The notes under the pieces are model-generated. The model saw only the letters and a program-made list of their open reading frames with translations. It searched no databases and was not told where the DNA came from. The position numbers and the translations under genes are program-made. A stretch of DNA of 28,529 bases, from contig JBBQJV010000056.1 of assembly GCA_038326205.1 (NCBI GenBank), positions 1 through 28,529 on the forward strand, read 5' to 3'. Position 1 is the stretch's first letter, and the number at the start of each line of letters is the position of its first letter. Source of the DNA: UBA7672 sp038326205. Its GTDB lineage: Bacteria; Pseudomonadota; Alphaproteobacteria; Caulobacterales; Hyphomonadaceae. Of the stretch, positions 1 through 9,300 are shown in pieces.

Positions 1-833
1 GTGAACTGGTAGAAGATTGTACCCTCGTTCTGCAGCGTGAAGCGCTCGGTGACTTTCGAGTTGGGCGAAATGTAAACGAACAGGCCGAAATCAACGCGTA
101 CAGATTCCAGCGCCTTGAAGCCGATGGTTTCGACGACCAGCGTGTCGCCGTCCCATGTGCCGACACTGGTGCCGAGATACTGGCGCATGACATCGGGGTT
201 ATGCTGGCCGTTCATGCGGATGATCCGCGTATCGTGAACCATCTCGATATTGATCGCTATGGCGTCCGGCGTCTGGATGATCTGCTGATGGTTGTTGTAG
301 AGCGCGTTCAGCATCGGCGGGCCACCCGTGGAGGCGAAACCGATAAGGCAGCGTTCAATCGGAATGCGTTCTTCGGGATTATCGAACATGTTGTAGGTGA
401 CGACCGACTTCATCATCGCCGTCCGTCCGGCCGGCGTGTAGGGCACCTTGCCGTTCGGCGGATCAGTGATCCATGAAGAACGGTAAGTGCCGTTGATCAG
501 GCCTACACTCTTGCCAGGGTCGATCCAGAAGTTGTTGTAACCTGCGGGATCATCGCCCACTTCGGGCGCACCCTTGTCCGCAGCAGACGGCGCGTTGTCC
601 GCCGCCGCGACGCTGGCAGCATCCCTCTCCCACTGTTTCGCATCGGCTTCCGAAATCACGAGGTCCTTGAACTCGGGCACGCGCTCGAGACGCGTAATCG
701 ACGAGTTCGTCCACACACCCTGGAAGTCCGGCTTGCCCTCACTGGTGCGAGGAATGGAATCGCCCGCCTGCGCGAAAGCGGCGCCACAAGACATCAGGGC
801 TGCGGTTGTGCAGAGGACAGATAGGCGCATCAT
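1..833 (-). CDS. Secreted protein of an uncharacterised family, N-terminal part (3' end outside window)
   Basis: Read on the minus strand, an open frame starts at the ATG at 833 and runs off the window after about 277 codons. The start is preceded by CGGAG seven bases upstream. The first 22 residues (MMRLSVLCTTAALMSCGAAFA) look like a signal peptide with an AFA-Q cleavage site, so the product is probably periplasmic. The mature part begins with a GKPDFQGVWTNSS-type stretch, followed by GYNNFWIDPG, RCLIGFASTGGPPML and GDTLVVETIGF. I recognise these as recurring in a family of roughly 350-420 residue secreted proteins, common in alphaproteobacteria and related marine or soil bacteria. I know of no established function for it. 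No catalytic motif is evident. It diverges from tsaE, with a 218-base gap between them. Confidence is high that the gene is real and low for any role. Confidence 0.8.
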   Translation of the reverse strand, partial: MMRLSVLCTTAALMSCGAAFAQAGDSIPRTSEGKPDFQGVWTNSSITRLERVPEFKDLVISEADAKQWERDAASVAAADNAPSAADKGAPEVGDDPAGYNNFWIDPGKSVGLINGTYRSSWITDPPNGKVPYTPAGRTAMMKSVVTYNMFDNPEERIPIERCLIGFASTGGPPMLNALYNNHQQIIQTPDAIAINIEMVHDTRIIRMNGQHNPDVMRQYLGTSVGTWDGDTLVVETIGFKALESVRVDFGLFVYISPNSKVTERFTLQNEGTIFYQF

Positions 834-865
834 GTTGCTGCTCCGTGCGTCAGGGTTGATGAGAT

Positions 866-877
866 CGTTGCACAACG
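866..877. promoter_or_regulatory. Short inverted repeat in the gap between the secreted-protein gene and tsaE
   Basis: CGTTG-CA-CAACG is a 12-base inverted repeat lying 33 bases upstream of the minus-strand start at 833. It could be an operator for that gene, but so short a palindrome can occur by chance. The rest of 834-1051 shows no convincing promoter: TTGACG near 984 and TTATAT near 1014 are 24 bases apart, which is too far for a sigma-70 pair. Confidence 0.2.
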
Positions 878-1051
878 CCCGCTCGCATACGAGCCATGGT
901 AGCGAGGTCGTGATCTTGGGCACATGCCTCGCGACTTCCGGCAGATCGTCCTGGCATCGACCCGTTGCGGCCACCGCGATCAGTTGACGCTCACCGCTGC
1001 TTCGCCGAATGACTTATATCGGCTTTTTTCATACAAACTGACCCCACCCGA

Positions 1052-1522
1052 ATGGCGCAACGCGTACTGACCCTGGCCCTCCCTGACGACGATGCCTCCG
1101 CCAGCCTCGGGGCGCGTCTGGCAGAGGCCGCCCGCCCGGGCGACGTCATTGCCCTGTTCGGCGATCTGGGCGCGGGAAAAACGACGCTGGCGCGCGCCCT
1201 GATCCGCAAGCTGATGGGCCCCGAAACTGAGGCGCCAAGCCCGACCTTCACGCTGGTCCAGAGCTACCCCGCCCCGAACCTCACGATCTGGCATTTCGAC
1301 CTCTATCGCCTGTCACATCCCGGCGAGGCCCGTGAACTGGGGCTGGAGGAAGCTGTGGATGGGCTGGCCGTGATCGAATGGCCCGAAAGGCTGGGTCGCG
1401 ATCTTCCCGTCGCGCGGCTGGAAGTTCGGCTATCCTTCGAGGGGACCGGGCGAATCGCTCGGCTTGTGGACTTCGACGACTGGAGCATCCGGCTCAATGG
1501 CGACTGGCGCCCGAACATATGA
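1052..1522 (+). CDS. tsaE: tRNA threonylcarbamoyladenosine biosynthesis ATPase TsaE
   Basis: TsaE is the small ATPase that resets the TsaB-TsaD complex during synthesis of t6A, the universal modification at position 37 of tRNAs reading ANN codons. It acts in the cytoplasm. The 156 residues match the usual family length. The P-loop GDLGAGKTT is at residues 37-45, followed by the family signatures SPTFTLVQ (about 63-70), HFDLYRL (about 80-86) and IEWPERL (about 109-115). It is the first gene of a five-gene run in which each stop overlaps the next start: its TGA at 1520-1522 overlaps the amgK ATG at 1519. In rhizobia the TsaE domain lies beside or fused to the same kinase (recalled from memory); here the two are separate proteins. 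Confidence 0.95.
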   Translation: MAQRVLTLALPDDDASASLGARLAEAARPGDVIALFGDLGAGKTTLARALIRKLMGPETEAPSPTFTLVQSYPAPNLTIWHFDLYRLSHPGEARELGLEEAVDGLAVIEWPERLGRDLPVARLEVRLSFEGTGRIARLVDFDDWSIRLNGDWRPNI

Positions 1523-2607
1523 GTAACAACCTGCGCGCAACGGAAATCCGGGAGTTCCTGGATGGCGCCGGCTGGGGCGAAGCTGCCCGCACGCCGCTTA
1601 ACGCCGACGCCTCAACGCGCCGTTACGAGCGACTTCGTCGCAAGACCGAAACGGCGATGCTGATGGACGCGCCGCCGCTGGAAGCAGCTCCTTGCCCGCC
1701 GGGCGCCGATGACGAGGAAAGGGTCAAGCTGGGCTGGAACGCTATCTCGCGGCTTGCAGCTTCGCGCGTCGAAGCTTTCGCGGCTGTTTCTGAATATCTC
1801 ACCGGCCTTGGCCTCTCGGCGCCACGCATGCTCGGGCAGAACAACGTTCATGGCCTCGCTCTCCTGGAAGACCTCGGCGATGATCTTTTCGCCGAAGTGA
1901 TCCTCAAGGGCGGAGACGAGATCGCGCTCTATGCCGCTGCCGGAGAAGTGCTCGCCGCAGTTCACCGCGCGCCAGCGCCATTCGTGTTGCCCTATCGCGG
2001 CGGCGAATGGCCAATCCTGACTTACGATCACCTTGCCCTGTCAGCCAACATGGACCTCTTCGTCGAATGGATGCCGCAGCGCGATCTGGCCATGCGGATG
2101 GGGGAGCAGACGCGCTTGCGCTGGGAGCGCGTGCGCGAAAATCTGATCGGCAAAACCGAGGATTTTCCCCGTGCCTTGATCCTGCGCGACACCCACGCGG
2201 AAAACCTGATCTGGCTGCCTCGGCGCGAAGGCGTCGCCCGCGTCGGCCTCCTCGACTTCCAGGATGCCGTGCTTGGCTGGGGTGAATGGGACATGTCGAT
2301 GCTGCTGCACGACGCTCGCCGCGATGTTTCCGCTGAAGCGCGCGAAGCCGCGATCCGCACCTATCTCGATGGCATGGGCCTGACGCGCGAAGCCTTCGAC
2401 GAACGTCTTGCCGTGCTGGGCGTCATGAACGTCATGCGCATCATGGGGATTTTCGCGCGCCTTGTGACGCGTGACAAGAAACCCCGCTACGACCAGTTCC
2501 AGCCGCGCCTGCGCGGCCTGCTCAACGAAACGCTCAGCCACCCCGCCGTGTCGGAAGCCCGTGATTTCGTCACAGCTGTGGCGCCGCATCTTCTGATCTC
2601 GGCATGA
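1519..2607 (+). CDS. amgK: N-acetylmuramate/N-acetylglucosamine anomeric kinase AmgK (APH fold)
   Basis: AmgK phosphorylates MurNAc (and GlcNAc) at the anomeric carbon in the peptidoglycan recycling route that bypasses MurA/fosfomycin-sensitive synthesis; MurU then makes UDP-MurNAc. The 362-residue protein is a phosphotransferase of the aminoglycoside phosphotransferase fold. The catalytic loop is LILRDTHAENLIWL (Asp near residue 223, Asn near 228) and the metal-binding segment is LLDFQDAVLGW (Asp near 246), followed by WDMSMLLHDARRD, typical of this subfamily. The open frame extends upstream to 1378, but I place the start at the ATG at 1519 because it forms an ATGA overlap with tsaE and the family homology begins there. 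The adjacent murU makes AmgK far more likely than an antibiotic kinase. Confidence 0.9.
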   Translation: MSNNLRATEIREFLDGAGWGEAARTPLNADASTRRYERLRRKTETAMLMDAPPLEAAPCPPGADDEERVKLGWNAISRLAASRVEAFAAVSEYLTGLGLSAPRMLGQNNVHGLALLEDLGDDLFAEVILKGGDEIALYAAAGEVLAAVHRAPAPFVLPYRGGEWPILTYDHLALSANMDLFVEWMPQRDLAMRMGEQTRLRWERVRENLIGKTEDFPRALILRDTHAENLIWLPRREGVARVGLLDFQDAVLGWGEWDMSMLLHDARRDVSAEAREAAIRTYLDGMGLTREAFDERLAVLGVMNVMRIMGIFARLVTRDKKPRYDQFQPRLRGLLNETLSHPAVSEARDFVTAVAPHLLISA

Positions 2608-3329
2608 CCAAAATCTCGACAGCCATGCTTCTCGCGGCGGGCCTTGGCACGCGCATGAAGCCGCTCACCGATAGTCGCCCCAAACCGCTGATCGAGGTCG
2701 GCGGGCGCACGCTCGTCGATCGCGTGCTCGACAAGATGGTTGCTCAAGGCGTCACCCGCGCCATCGTCAACGTCCACTACCTCGCCGACATGATGGAAGC
2801 GCATCTCGCCGCCAGAACAGACATCGAGATCATCATCTCGAATGAGCGCGACGTTGTGCTCGAGACCGGCGGCGGTGTGGTGAAAGCCCTGCCCCTGCTC
2901 GGCAATGATCCCTTCTTCGTCGTCAACACCGACGTCACCTGGGCGACCGCCGGAGATGCTACCTTCCTCGACCTGGCCAACGCCTACGACCCCAACACCA
3001 TGGATGCGCTGCTGCTGCTCGCGAGGATGGAGGCAACCCTCGGCTTCCGCGGACCCGGCGATTTCGACCTTGCCCACGACGGCCAACTGATCCGCCGTGG
3101 CGACAAGCCCACCGCGCCTTACGTCTTCGCCGGCACCCACGTCACCCGCGCCGACCTCCTGCGCACCTACGAAGCCAAACCCTTCTCGGCCAACACCTAC
3201 TGGAACGCCTTCGCCGCGCGTGGACGCCTTTTCGGTACGGTGATGTCACCCTTCTGGATGCATGTCGGCGACCCCGCCGGCCGCGATGAAGCCGAAGCCC
3301 GCCTCAACCTCATGGGACCGGGCGCGTGA
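2604..3329 (+). CDS. murU: MurNAc-1-phosphate uridylyltransferase MurU
   Basis: This nucleotidyltransferase couples UTP to MurNAc-1-phosphate, giving UDP-MurNAc and completing the AmgK-MurU muropeptide recycling shortcut in the cytoplasm. The 241-residue protein opens with the nucleotide-binding signature LLAAGLGTRMKPLTDSRPKP (about residues 10-29). The metal/uridine segment VNTDV is at about 107-111, with the Asp as expected ligand, and a DPAGRDEAEARL tail follows. Length and motifs match MurU better than RmlA or GalU, which are longer. Its ATG overlaps the amgK stop (ATGA at 2604-2607). Its own stop overlaps the addB start (GTGA at 3326-3329), so translational coupling is likely. Confidence 0.88.
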   Translation: MTKISTAMLLAAGLGTRMKPLTDSRPKPLIEVGGRTLVDRVLDKMVAQGVTRAIVNVHYLADMMEAHLAARTDIEIIISNERDVVLETGGGVVKALPLLGNDPFFVVNTDVTWATAGDATFLDLANAYDPNTMDALLLLARMEATLGFRGPGDFDLAHDGQLIRRGDKPTAPYVFAGTHVTRADLLRTYEAKPFSANTYWNAFAARGRLFGTVMSPFWMHVGDPAGRDEAEARLNLMGPGA

Positions 3330-6300
3330 GCGCTGCCGCTTCACTGTTCGCCGCGGGCAGCACGCGCGTCTTCAACCTGCCGCCATCATCAGCCTTCCTC
3401 GACGAACTAGCGCGCGGCCTCGTCGAGGCCACCGGGGCCCGCGACACTCCCGAGGCACTCGCCGACGCCCTGATCTTCACACCGAACCAGCGCGCCGCGC
3501 GTGGCCTTGCTCTTTCTCTCTACCGCGCCATGAACAACACGATGCTTACGCCCGAGATTCGCCCCCTTGGCGACATCGAGGAGGAGGACGGCCTCGCCGC
3601 TTTCGGCCCTGACGCACTCGATCTCCCCCCCTCCCTCTCCCTCGCACAGAGACGCGGCGCCCTCGCCCGCCTCATTCAAGCCTGGCGCCTCAACGTCGAC
3701 GGCGAGCGTCTCCCTCCCGCCTCGCTCCTTGCCGCGGCAGACGAACTCGGCGCCCTCATCGACCAGGCCTCCCTCGTCGGCGGCGTCGACTGGCGCCAAC
3801 TCGAATCCCTCGCCAGCGAACTCAGCCCCGCGCTAGCTGAACACTGGCAGGTCTCCGCCAGCTTCCTCGATATCGTGATGAAGGCGTGGCCGCGACATCT
3901 CGCCGAGACCGGCTATTCCGATCCGCAGGTCCGTCGTCTCGGCGCTGCCGAAGCGCTCGCGAAGCGCTGGGCGAAAAAGCCGCCGCAGCATCCCGTCGTC
4001 ATCGCGGGCTCCACCGGCGCTGGCGCTGCAACGCGTTGCCTGATGCGCGCTGTGCTCAACCTGCCGCGTGGTCTCATCGTTTTCCCCGGCCTCGATCCCG
4101 ACCTCAGCGCGAAAAGCTGGACCGCGATCGCCGCCGCTGCGAGCCACCCGCAACACACATTCGGCGCCACGCTCGCCGCGCTCAACCTCAGGCCCGCCGA
4201 CATCCAGCCCTGGCCCGTCGAAGCGGAAGTCCCAGCCGAACGCTCCCGCCGCCGCCTCATCAACGAAGCCTTGGCGCCCGCCGCTGAAACCAGCGACTGG
4301 AACCGCCGCCTCGACGCTCTCGCCGCCCCTGCATCGTCGCGCGATCTCGTCACCGAAGCCCTGCACGGCCTCTCGCTCGTCGAAGCCGAAGACGAAAGCG
4401 AGGAAGCCCTCGCCGCCGCCCTCCTCCTTCGCGAAACGCTCGAGACGCCAAACAAAACAGCCGCCCTCGTCACCCCGGAAGCCTCGCTCGCCCGCCGGAC
4501 CGCAGCGATCCTCGAACGCTGGGGCATCGACATCGCGCCCTCCGCCGGCGTACCGCTCACCCGTACCGCGCCGGGCAGCCTGCTGCTGATCCTGTCACGC
4601 TGGATGTTCGCGCCCGCCGACCCCGTGCTGTTGCTGTCGCTGCTCAAACACGACTGCATCGCCATGGGCCGCACGCCCGAAGACCTGCGCGCCATCGTCA
4701 GCGGCATGGAGCGTGCGACCCTGCGCAATCCACCGCGCTCGCCAACGCTGGAACATCTGTCGCGTCGTCTCGCGACCCTGAAGCGCCCGCTGCCCGACGC
4801 CGCGCGCCTGATCGAAGAACTCGAGAACGCTCACTACGCCGCGAAGCCTTGCTTCGCCGACGATACAATCGATGGCGCCGCCGCCGCGCAATCGATCGCA
4901 CGCCTTGCCGAAACCCTGTGCGCCACGCCCGACATCGCCGGCGCCCGCATCTGGTCCGGCAAGTCCGGCGCGATGGCGGCGCAGTTCATCGACCAGCTCT
5001 CGCAACTCTCCGCCTCCATGGGCCGGATGGATGCACATGCCTTCCCCGATTTCGCCGAAGCCGCGATGGAAAGGATGATTGCCGCGCCCGATGCGCCAGA
5101 ACACCCGCGCATCGCCATCTTCGGTCCGCTCGAAGCGCGCCTGCAACGCCGCGACCGCATGATCCTCGCCAGCCTCAATGAAGGCTCATGGCCCAAGCCC
5201 GCCGCCGCCGACGCCTTCCTCAACCGCACGCTGCGCAAACGCCTCGGACTGCCCGATCCGGACGAACGCGTCGGCCTCTCCGCGCACGATTTCGCGCAGA
5301 TGGCCAATGCGCCCGAAGTCATCCTGCTGCGCGCGCGTCGCGTCGACGACAAGCCCGCGGTCGCCTCGCGCTGGCTCTGGCGCCTGCGCACGCTGGCGGC
5401 TGGCAGCGTCGGTGGACGCGAAGCTGCGGATAGACTTCTCGCGCCGGCCGCCAACGCCGATACGATCGCCTGGGCGCGCGCCATCCGCCATGTCGACAAG
5501 GTCACGTCTGCAAAGCCGCCCGCGCCGACACCACCTGTCATTGCGCGCGACCTCACCAACTTCTCGCCCAGCCGCGTCGTGAAACTGATCCGTGACCCCT
5601 ACGCCGATTACGCCCAGAAGGTTCTACGCCTCGAACCGCTACGCTCCGTCAGCGAAGACGTAGACGCGCGCGAACGCGGCACGGCCGTCCACAAGGCGAT
5701 CGAACTGTTCGAGAAGGAAGACAACGAGACCTCGATCTCCGCCTTGATCGAACAGCAACTCAACAAAGCCGGCGCTGCGGAAGAACTTATCCGTCTCGAA
5801 ATGCCGATGTGGGAACGCGCGGGCGCAGCGTATCTGCGCTGGTCCGCCGAACGCAAGCCGCGCCGCGGCGACGCTCTTACCGAGACAAAAGCATCGATCA
5901 CGTTCGAGTCGTCGGCGGGCACAGTCACGCTGAAAGCCACCGCCGACCGCGTCGAATTCATGACCGACGGCACGCTCGCCATCATCGACTTCAAGACCGG
6001 ACAGCCCAAGAAAGCAGCGCAAGTTGAATCCGGGCTCGAACCCCAGCTCGCTCTGGAAGCCGCCATTGGCGCACGCGCCGGCTTCGGCCACTTTGCTCCG
6101 GCCCCCGCCTCTGAACTGATCTATTTCCAGATCTCGATGAGCGCGCAAACGCTGAAGGAATCGAACGGCCAGCCGCTGGAATTCGATCGCGGCTCGACGC
6201 GCGACATTGCCGAGAAGGCGCTCGAAGGTCTCCAGGCCCTGATCGAAATCTACGCCAATCCCGCGCAGCCTTACTACTCCAAGCCGCGCGTCGAATTCAT

Positions 6301-6373
6301 CTGGAACGTCTCCGACTATGACCGCCTCGCGCGCCGCGCCGAATGGTCTGCGGATGAAGGAGGCGAGGAATGA
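3326..6373 (+). CDS. addB: Double-strand break repair protein AddB, alphaproteobacterial type
   Basis: AddB is the second subunit of the AddAB helicase-nuclease, which resects double-strand DNA ends for RecA loading, as RecBCD does in E. coli. The 1015-residue product starts at a GTG (3326) that overlaps the murU stop. The N-terminal two thirds resemble an inactivated helicase with no proper P-loop. The C-terminal third carries a PD-(D/E)XK nuclease: RGTAVHKAIELFE (about 781-793), DRVEFMTDGTLAIIDFKTG (about 873-891, with the Asp-x-Lys pair) and PQLALEAA shortly after. The cysteine quartet that holds an iron-sulfur cluster around the nuclease in Bacillus AddB is not visible: no cysteine occurs in the C-terminal nuclease region. 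Its end overlaps the addA start (ATGA at 6370). Confidence 0.93.
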   Translation: MSAAASLFAAGSTRVFNLPPSSAFLDELARGLVEATGARDTPEALADALIFTPNQRAARGLALSLYRAMNNTMLTPEIRPLGDIEEEDGLAAFGPDALDLPPSLSLAQRRGALARLIQAWRLNVDGERLPPASLLAAADELGALIDQASLVGGVDWRQLESLASELSPALAEHWQVSASFLDIVMKAWPRHLAETGYSDPQVRRLGAAEALAKRWAKKPPQHPVVIAGSTGAGAATRCLMRAVLNLPRGLIVFPGLDPDLSAKSWTAIAAAASHPQHTFGATLAALNLRPADIQPWPVEAEVPAERSRRRLINEALAPAAETSDWNRRLDALAAPASSRDLVTEALHGLSLVEAEDESEEALAAALLLRETLETPNKTAALVTPEASLARRTAAILERWGIDIAPSAGVPLTRTAPGSLLLILSRWMFAPADPVLLLSLLKHDCIAMGRTPEDLRAIVSGMERATLRNPPRSPTLEHLSRRLATLKRPLPDAARLIEELENAHYAAKPCFADDTIDGAAAAQSIARLAETLCATPDIAGARIWSGKSGAMAAQFIDQLSQLSASMGRMDAHAFPDFAEAAMERMIAAPDAPEHPRIAIFGPLEARLQRRDRMILASLNEGSWPKPAAADAFLNRTLRKRLGLPDPDERVGLSAHDFAQMANAPEVILLRARRVDDKPAVASRWLWRLRTLAAGSVGGREAADRLLAPAANADTIAWARAIRHVDKVTSAKPPAPTPPVIARDLTNFSPSRVVKLIRDPYADYAQKVLRLEPLRSVSEDVDARERGTAVHKAIELFEKEDNETSISALIEQQLNKAGAAEELIRLEMPMWERAGAAYLRWSAERKPRRGDALTETKASITFESSAGTVTLKATADRVEFMTDGTLAIIDFKTGQPKKAAQVESGLEPQLALEAAIGARAGFGHFAPAPASELIYFQISMSAQTLKESNGQPLEFDRGSTRDIAEKALEGLQALIEIYANPAQPYYSKPRVEFIWNVSDYDRLARRAEWSADEGGEE

Positions 6374-9300
6374 CCACGCCTCCTGACACATGGCCGGAAT
6401 ACGCCGCCGCCAGCGAAGGCCAGCGCCTCGCCGCCCTGCCTGAATCATCTGCGTGGGTCGAGGCCAATGCCGGTTCTGGCAAGACGAAGGTCTTGATCGA
6501 CCGTGTCGCGCGTCTGCTGCTGCGCCGCATCGAGCCAGATTCCATCTTGTGCGTCACCTACACCAAGGCCGCTGCCAGCGAGATGCAGGCCCGACTGTTC
6601 GATCGCCTCGGCGATTGGTGCGTCATGGACGCAGACCTGCTCAAGCAGAAACTCTCCGATCTCGAAGGCCGTCCTCTTGCCGACTATGGCGAAGAAGACA
6701 TCGGCCGCGCCCGCGAACTTTTCGCAAAGGCGCTTGAGACGCCCGGCGGCCTGCGCATCGAAACCATCCACGCCTTCTGTGGCCGCGTCCTGCGTCGCTT
6801 CCCGCTCGAAGCCAAAGTCGCGCCGGGCTTTTCCGAACTCGATGACGATGCCGCAGCCGACCTTTGGGAGGCAGCCTTCCGCGCCATGGCGCGACGTGTT
6901 GTGCGGGGCGATGCCGCCCTGATGCAGGCCGCGCGCACCGCTGCCGAAGCTGGCGGCGGCAAGGGCCTCGACATTGTGCGCAGCCTGCTGCCGCGTCGCG
7001 CCGCCATCGCCCGTTATATCAATGAGTCTGGCAATATCGACGACGCCGTCGAACGCCTCCGCAATGATCTCGGCGCGTCTGACACGCCCGTCAACGAAAT
7101 CCTCGAAGAGGCCATGGGCGCAGCCCTGCCGCGCGAAGCGCTGCGCAATCTCGCCGGCGCTCTGCCCCGCGCCAAGCCGACTGATGCCAAACTTGCCGAT
7201 GAGCTCGTTTTCATCCTGTCGGATGCGCCTCCGCAGCAACGCTTCGATGCATGGACGTCGATTGCCTTCACCGACAAAGGCGATCTTCGCAAGAGCAACC
7301 CCTATACCAAGGAAGCCACCAAGGCCGCGCCTTCTGTCACCGATCTCTTCCAGATCAAGGACATTCCCGAAGGCTCGGAAATCCTCCGCATCCAGTCCGT
7401 CTCCACTGCGATCAACGCGCGCTACGTATTCGAGCGCTCCGCCGCCATCCTGCGCCTGGCTCATACGCTGTTCGCCGACTTCGCCGACCGCAAACGCGCC
7501 CGCGCCGGTCTCGACTTCGATGATCTCATCGAAATCACCGCCACCCTGCTGGAGCGCAGCCATGCAGCTGAATGGATACTGTGGAAACTGGACGGCGGCA
7601 TCAGCCACATCCTGCTCGACGAAGCGCAAGACACCAGCCCCGCCCAGTGGCGCATTCTGAAAGCAATCACCGACGACATCTTTGCGGGTGCAGGCGCCGA
7701 ACGCGACGCGCCGCGTACGCTCTTCGTGGTCGGCGATCGCAAACAGTCGATCTACTCCTTCCAGGGCGCCGACCCCGAATTCTATCTCACGAAACGACAG
7801 GAGTTCGTGACGAACTCGCTCGCCGTCGAGCTGGCGCACACCCTGCCCGATCTCGCCATGTCCTTCCGCTCCGCGCCGGAAGTCCTCACCTATGTGGACG
7901 AGGTGTTCGACACCGCAGCGTTTGGCGGCGAGGCTCCCTTCACGATCAACCCGCCCTCAACTGCCGATCTGATGCGGCACACGCCCTATCGCCGCGCGCA
8001 CGATGGCGCAGTCGAACTCTGGCCGCTGGAACCGCGCGCCGAAAAACAACCCGCCGGGCCATGGGACGCACCGCAAGGCATGGAAAACGAAGGCAGCGCC
8101 AAGGCGCGCCTCGCCGCCCGCATCGCCAGCTTCATCAAGGGCGAGATCGCGGCAGGCGCCGCCATCTGGGCTGCCGACGAAAAGCGTCCCTGCAAACCCG
8201 GCGACTTCCTCATCCTCGTGAAAGGTCGCACGGGCGGTCTGTTCGACGGCATCCTGCAGGCGCTCAAGCGTGAAAATGTGCCGGTCGCTGGCGCTGACCG
8301 CATCAAACTGCTCGACAGTCTCGCCGTGCAGGACCTGCTCAACCTGATCCGTTTCGCGCTATGCCCGGAAGACGACCTCACCCTTGCCGAAATCCTCAAA
8401 GGCCCCTTCGGCGGCCTCGACGACGATCGGCTGTTCGCACTTGCCCATCCTCGCCCGGGCGATCTGTGGACCGCACTCCGCGAAACGCAGGACCCTACCC
8501 TCTACAGCGTCCGCACCTTCCTCGCCGACGTGGTCACCCGCGCGCATCAGCCGCCCTACGAATTCCTGACCCACGCTCTTGAGCGCGGCCACGGCCTCGC
8601 CCAACCCGGATGGGAGCTGATCCTGTCGCGCTTCGGCGCTCCCGCCCGCGAGCCCGTCACCGCACTTATTGATCGCGCCGCCGGTTTCGACAGCGATCAG
8701 CCGCCCAGCCTCCAGCTATTCCTCGACGCCATCGAACGCCGTGGCGGCGAGGTAAAGCGCGAACTCTCCGGTCCACAGGGCGAAGTCCGCGTCATGACCG
8801 TCCACGGCGCCAAGGGCCTCGAAGCCCCCATCATCATCCTGCCCGACACCTGCTCGGCCCATCGCGGCGAACGTGACGGCCTTTTCATGTCGGAGGACGG
8901 CGCCCCCCTCTGGCCCGGCGCCAAAGCCAACGACACCCCCCTCACCCTCACCCTCCGCAACATCGAAGATGCCCGCGCCCTCCGCGAACACCACCGCCTC
9001 CTCTACGTAGCCCTCACCCGCGCCAAGGATCGGCTAATCGTTTGCGGTGCGTTCAGCGGCCATCCCAAGGGCGAGGGCTTCGCCGAAACGTCGTGGTATC
9101 GCCTCTGCCAAGGTGCGATGGTCCGTCTTGCTGAGGCTGGCCGCGCGCAGGAGGTCGTGGGCGACGAGCACACCTATCTTCGTCTCGGCGCTGCGCGGGA
9201 ATTGCTGATCCCCGAAATTGTGACTGATGGCGCGACGGCGACCCCGCCAGCCTGGCTCCGCAGCCTCGCCCCGGCAGAAGCAAGCACCCGCATCCTCTCG

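Noticed and set aside
1007..1031. GCCGA...TCGGC followed by six T as a terminator upstream of tsaE
   Set aside because: The stem is only 5 bp with a 10-base loop, and no plus-strand gene ends upstream of it in the window.
1378..1518. An N-terminal extension of AmgK by 47 residues
   Set aside because: The extension overlaps tsaE out of frame and has an Arg/Ser-rich shadow composition. The ATGA overlap at 1519 gives the natural start.
1519..2607. Aminoglycoside resistance kinase
   Set aside because: The fold is shared, but the adjacent MurU and the LLDFQDAVLGW pattern point to the sugar kinase AmgK.
6445..7839. A 464-codon minus-strand frame opposite addA
   Set aside because: It is a shadow of the addA helicase motifs and has no ribosome-binding site or known domain.
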